Source: Cryptomeria japonica (lineage: Eukaryota > Streptophyta > Pinopsida > Cupressales > Cupressaceae). Taken from it: a stretch of 64,000 bases of DNA. Made by a program: the position numbers and the translations under genes. The notes below the pieces were generated by a model that had not been told where the DNA came from, did not search any database, and saw only the letters and a list, made by a program, of their open reading frames with translations. The stretch covers positions 879,069,220-879,133,219 of the forward strand of contig NC_081409.1 in NCBI RefSeq assembly GCF_030272615.1, in the 5' to 3' direction. Positions 60,819-64,000 of the stretch are shown piece by piece (position 1 is the stretch's first letter; every line of letters starts with the position of its first letter).

Positions 60819-61150
60819 TGATGAATACTAAGAGGGGGGGGTGAATTAGTATGCCAAAAATCTTTGCACTTAAACACTTTGCAAGACTAACAGTAAACCA
60901 GTAAAACAGTTTGGCAGCCAAACCGGTTAACACACATGCAAACCAAATAGCTAATAATGCATTCACCCACAGAAGCACAAACACCATAACACAAGAGATT
61001 TTGACGTGGAAACCCAAATGGGAAAAAAACCACGGTGAGATGGAACACACAAGTAACTATATGCAGAATAGGAACCAGACCGATTAAGGTCAGACCAGTT
61101 AAGGTCTTACAATGTTCTTTACCAGAACAGATCCTATTGAGAATCTCAAT
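60819..61150 (-). repeat. Truncated 5' LTR of F
   Basis: Only the last 332 bp remain, aligned with 54276-54600 of the 3' LTR up to the shared GAATCTCAAT. The first ~790 bp, including the promoter region, are gone, so F could no longer be transcribed from its own LTR. Confidence 0.9.
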
Positions 61151-62825
61151 ATTGAACCAGTTACTCCGATAGTATCATAAAATTCAAAATTAACTGAAGA
61201 TTGGAGCAGAGGAATAGAAAATCAGAAGACTCCTATGTATGTAAGGTTGAATCATTCAGAAGATCAAAGCATTGGAGACAAGAACAAATGAGTGATGACA
61301 AGAAGAAGGTTGGTAGCTGATGAGGTGTGTTTAATTTCTCAAGTTGAACCAGCATCAGTAATTGAATCATGTAAAGATGAATGTTGGATGAAAGCTATGG
61401 AAGAGGAATTAGATCAGATAGAAAAGAATAACACATGGACTTTAGTTCCCCGACCTAAAAATAAGAATGTTATTGGAACTAAATGGGTTTTTAGAAATAA
61501 ATTGAATGAAGATGGACAAGTTGTGAGGAATAAGGCTAGATTGGTTTGTAAAGGATATTCTTAGAAGGAAGGAATTTATTATGATGAAACCTTTGCACCG
61601 GTAGCTAGGATTGAAGCTGTGAGATTATTTCTTGCTTATTTTGCACATAAAAACTACATGGTTTGTCAAATGGATGTTAAGTGTGCATTTCTGAATGGAG
61701 ATCTTGAAGATGAAGTTTATATTACACAACCTGGTGGATTTTCACTTTCAGATGACAAAACCATGGTTTACAAGTTAAGGAAAGCCTTATATGGATTGAA
61801 ACAAGCTCCTAGAGCTTGGTATGCAAGGTTGGATACATATGTTTTGAAGCTTGGTTTCACGAAAGGTAATGTTGATAGTAATTTATACTATAAGATCATT
61901 GATGATGACATATTGATTGTTGAAGTCTTTATTAATGATATCATTTGTGGAGGTGAGGATAAGTTATGTATGGATTCTTTAATAATATGAAGAATGAATT
62001 TGAGATGTCTATGATTGAGAAGATGAATTTTTTCTTAGGTTTGTAGATTACTCAGACTGATAAAGGTATTTTCATCTGTCAAACTAAGTATGCTAGAGAG
62101 TTGTTGAAGAAATTTGGTATGGAAAATTCTAAACCGGTTGGTACTCCTATGGTTGTAAGTGAGAAATTGACTAAGAAAGATGCATCAACACCAGTAAATC
62201 CTACAAGGTACAAGTCTATGATTGGGGGTTTGTTATATTTGACTCAAACTAGACCAGATATAATGAATGTAGTTTGTATTGTATCAAGATATCAGAGTGA
62301 TCTTAGAGAAAATCACGAGAGTGCGGTGAAAAGGATTTTCATTTATTTGTAAGGAACAACTGAATATGGTTTGTGGTATCCTAAAAATGATGATTTTACA
62401 CTATGTGCATATACAAATGCAAATTGGGTTGGAGATGTTGATGACCCGAAGAGAACATCCGATGGAGTTTTTTTCTTGGAAAGAAACTTGTTTCGTGGAC
62501 CAGCAAGAAATAGTCATGTACTTCTTTATCTACTGCTAAAGTTGAGTATGTTGCTTTTTCTACTAACTATACATAAGTTCTATGGATGAAGCAAATGTTG
62601 AAGGATATAAGGGTGGATTGTAATGAACTAGTAGTAATTCACTATGATAACTCTACTGCTATTGACATATCAAAGAATCCGATATTTCATTCTAAGACAA
62701 AGCACATATCTATCAAGTACAACTTTTTGAAGGAGAATGTGGAAGCAAATGAAGTTAGAATGATTTATGTGAACACTAAAGAGCAGATTGCAGACATCTT
62801 CACTAAACCTTTGCCTAAGGAATGA
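61151..62825 (+). pseudogene. RT and RNase H of element E
   Basis: It begins in the pre-RT region (SIGDKNK, MTRRRLVADEVCLISQVEP), then [66 protein letters not shown] and catalytic FINDIICGG, where the usual VDD reads IND. RNase H follows: GTPMVVSEKL, YTNANWVGD (usual YTDADW, D to N), YDNSTAIDISKNP, TKHISIKYNFLKE and QIADIFTKPLPKE, ending at 62825. Three frames are used and several stops occur. The wording is Sirevirus-like and close to B and D. It is inactive by both stops and active-site losses. Confidence 0.9.
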
Positions 62826-63265
62826 TTTGAGTACTTCAGAGATGGATTGGGGGTTTCTGCTCCTCCAGTAGAGACTTGAGTGATGTTCATTAACATCAAT
62901 TCAGTATGCATTATCAGAGCTACTATTCATTCTGTATTGATGTGTTGCTGCTACTACTCAAGGGGAGTAGTTAGTTGTGCGGTTCAAAGGATTTAATATT
63001 TTTCTTTGATTTTTATGTCAAATTTTTTGCATTGATGTCAAAGGGGGAGAGATATTCTTGTGAAAAACATAGCGGAGAGATCAGAGCTTAACCAAGGTAT
63101 CATTTGTAGGGGGAGTTTGGTCCAGAGCTTCATTGTTATATCACTTTATGGGAGATTGTTGGTTGTCTTCCATTGAGAGAGACTTGTTTGGCATTTCATG
63201 GCAACTAAACATCCAAGTGCATGTTTTTCACATCTAGTGTTTCCATCAATGCCAAAGGGGGAGAT
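62826..63265 (+). promoter_or_regulatory. 3' UTR of E with several polypurine tracts
   Basis: Tracts: CAAGGGGAG (62959-62967), TCAAAGGGGGAGAG (63039-63050), TAGGGGGAG (63107-63115) and CCAAAGGGGGAGAT (63252-63265) against the LTR. No extra ORF is present between RNase H and the LTR, unlike F and G. Confidence 0.75.
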
Positions 63266-64000
63266 TGTTGGCAATTCAAAGAAATTGATTATGTGTTGCA
63301 TTAATGTTTTGTCATTGATGGCAACCCTGGTTGTTTTGGTTGTCTACTGGTTTTTGGTAGGTTCCGGTAGAGTGGCTGGATTATGATACGATATGCTTTG
63401 GTATGCTTTGATTTGTGGAATTGGTTTGGATCTTTCATTCATGTTATTCATATGAGTATCAGGATCATTTGGTTCTTGATTTATTCTAGTAAGCCTTTTT
63501 GTCATCGGTAAGGGTTTTATCGACAAAGCTTTGTTGAAGATCTTTTGATGCACTTGATAAGTGGTGTTGTTGTAGCTTCTATATGGCTCACAGGATGTTG
63601 TTGGTTATCTTGTTCATGTTCCTATTGATTCGTGTTGTTGGATTTGGTTTATGGTGACCTATTTTGGGTATAATCTTATTCTGCTAGGTTATGAACTGGT
63701 TTGTGTAACGTGTTGATGAATGATCCTGATGCATTACCGATTAGATTTAATGATTGGATTATATTATTTTGGTCCCAAGATGACTTGGTTGATCATTGGA
63801 TTATGGGTTTATGTTATAGATTTATTGCATTATATTTTAGGTGGTCAATCTAATTGTTTAGGTCTCGAGTTGGTATAAATATGATGTAAGATCTCTTTGT
63901 AGATCATAGTCATGGTCATGAGTTATGGGTTATGCAATTATCTGTGTGTGAATAAGGTTGTAATCATATGGAGAGGTTTTGGTTGATCATAGGTGATCGA
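63266..64000 (+). repeat. 3' LTR of E, cut by the window end
   Basis: The first 735 bp match 51808 onward (TGTTGGCAATTC, ATTGATTATGTGTTGC). TATA box TATAAATA at 63874-63881. Confidence 0.95.

Larger units (their letters stand above)
54276..61150 (-). mobile_element. Element F: LTR element with ORF1 and ORF2 but no pol
   Basis: Minus-strand order: truncated 5' LTR (60819-61150), primer site (60804-60817), ORF1 with coiled coil and zinc knuckles (59491-60768), ORF2 of about 1000 codons (55880-59045), polypurine tracts, 3' LTR (54276-55394). The 5.4-kb internal region contains no protease, integrase, RT or RNase H motif in any frame I checked. It must have relied on enzymes of another element. 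The left flank of the 3' LTR is GGTGA; the matching copy was lost in the deletion at 61150. Confidence 0.85.
51808..64000 (+). mobile_element. Element E: Sirevirus-like Copia element, truncated by the window end
   Basis: 5' LTR 51808-53066, primer site, gag 53123-54275, then insertion F (54276-61150), RT-RNase H 61151-62825, polypurine tracts and the first 735 bp of the 3' LTR. It was inserted in the B 5' LTR after GATATG. Protease and integrase are missing, apparently removed with part of F by one deletion at 61150/61151. The right target duplication lies outside the window. Confidence 0.9.

Noticed and set aside
60523-61050. A single minus-strand protein spanning 60523-61050
   Set aside because: Its first ~75 codons are F LTR and primer-site sequence; the real ORF1 start is most likely at 60768.

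Overview
This window looks like intergenic nuclear DNA from a large-genome seed plant. A conifer or other gymnosperm is my best guess from the overall style, but nothing in the sequence proves it. I see no host gene, tRNA, rRNA or CRISPR array. Almost all of the 64 kb can be assigned to LTR retrotransposons inserted into one another. Their genes carry in-frame stops, and most also carry frameshifts.

Layout, with my own labels. (1) 1-1250 is a non-coding block rich in short ATCGG/CCGAT words. (2) Element G, + strand, 1585-6022, is the decayed 3' half of an element: a long unknown gene (ORF2), polypurine tracts and a 3' LTR. (3) Element B, - strand, 6406-51807 and beyond, is a Sirevirus-like Copia element and the host of most other insertions. 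B carries a solo LTR (6667-7461) in its 3' LTR, element A1 (9326-14466, +) in its RNase H, element C (17093-42352, -) in its gag-protease spacer, and elements D (43988-51432, -) and E (51808 to past the window end, +) in its 5' LTR. (4) C is a 25-kb Gypsy element of the Tat type with two RNase H domains and an antisense plant-mobile-domain gene. A2 (35426-42095, -), a relative of A1, sits inside C's own 5' LTR. (5) E is a Sirevirus-like Copia interrupted by F (54276-61150, -). F has LTRs, a zinc-knuckle ORF1 and the same unknown ORF2 as G, but no pol.

Perfect 5-bp target duplications support A1 (CTCAG), A2 (GAATA) and D (CAAAC). Those of the solo LTR (GCATT/GAATT) and C (AATAT/AACAC) are imperfect. 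B, D and E have gag-protease-integrase-RT-RNase H order and could once have supplied enzymes. A1 (pol replaced by an unknown acidic ORF) and F/G (no pol found) look like passengers that depended on such relatives. C carries arrays of a 10-bp motif in opposite orientations near both ends of its internal region.

The parts most worth a second look are the pol-less F/G family with its conserved ~1000-residue ORF2, the inverted 10-mer arrays of C beside the antisense plant-mobile-domain gene, the pol replacement in A1, and the conserved leader hairpin of the A family.
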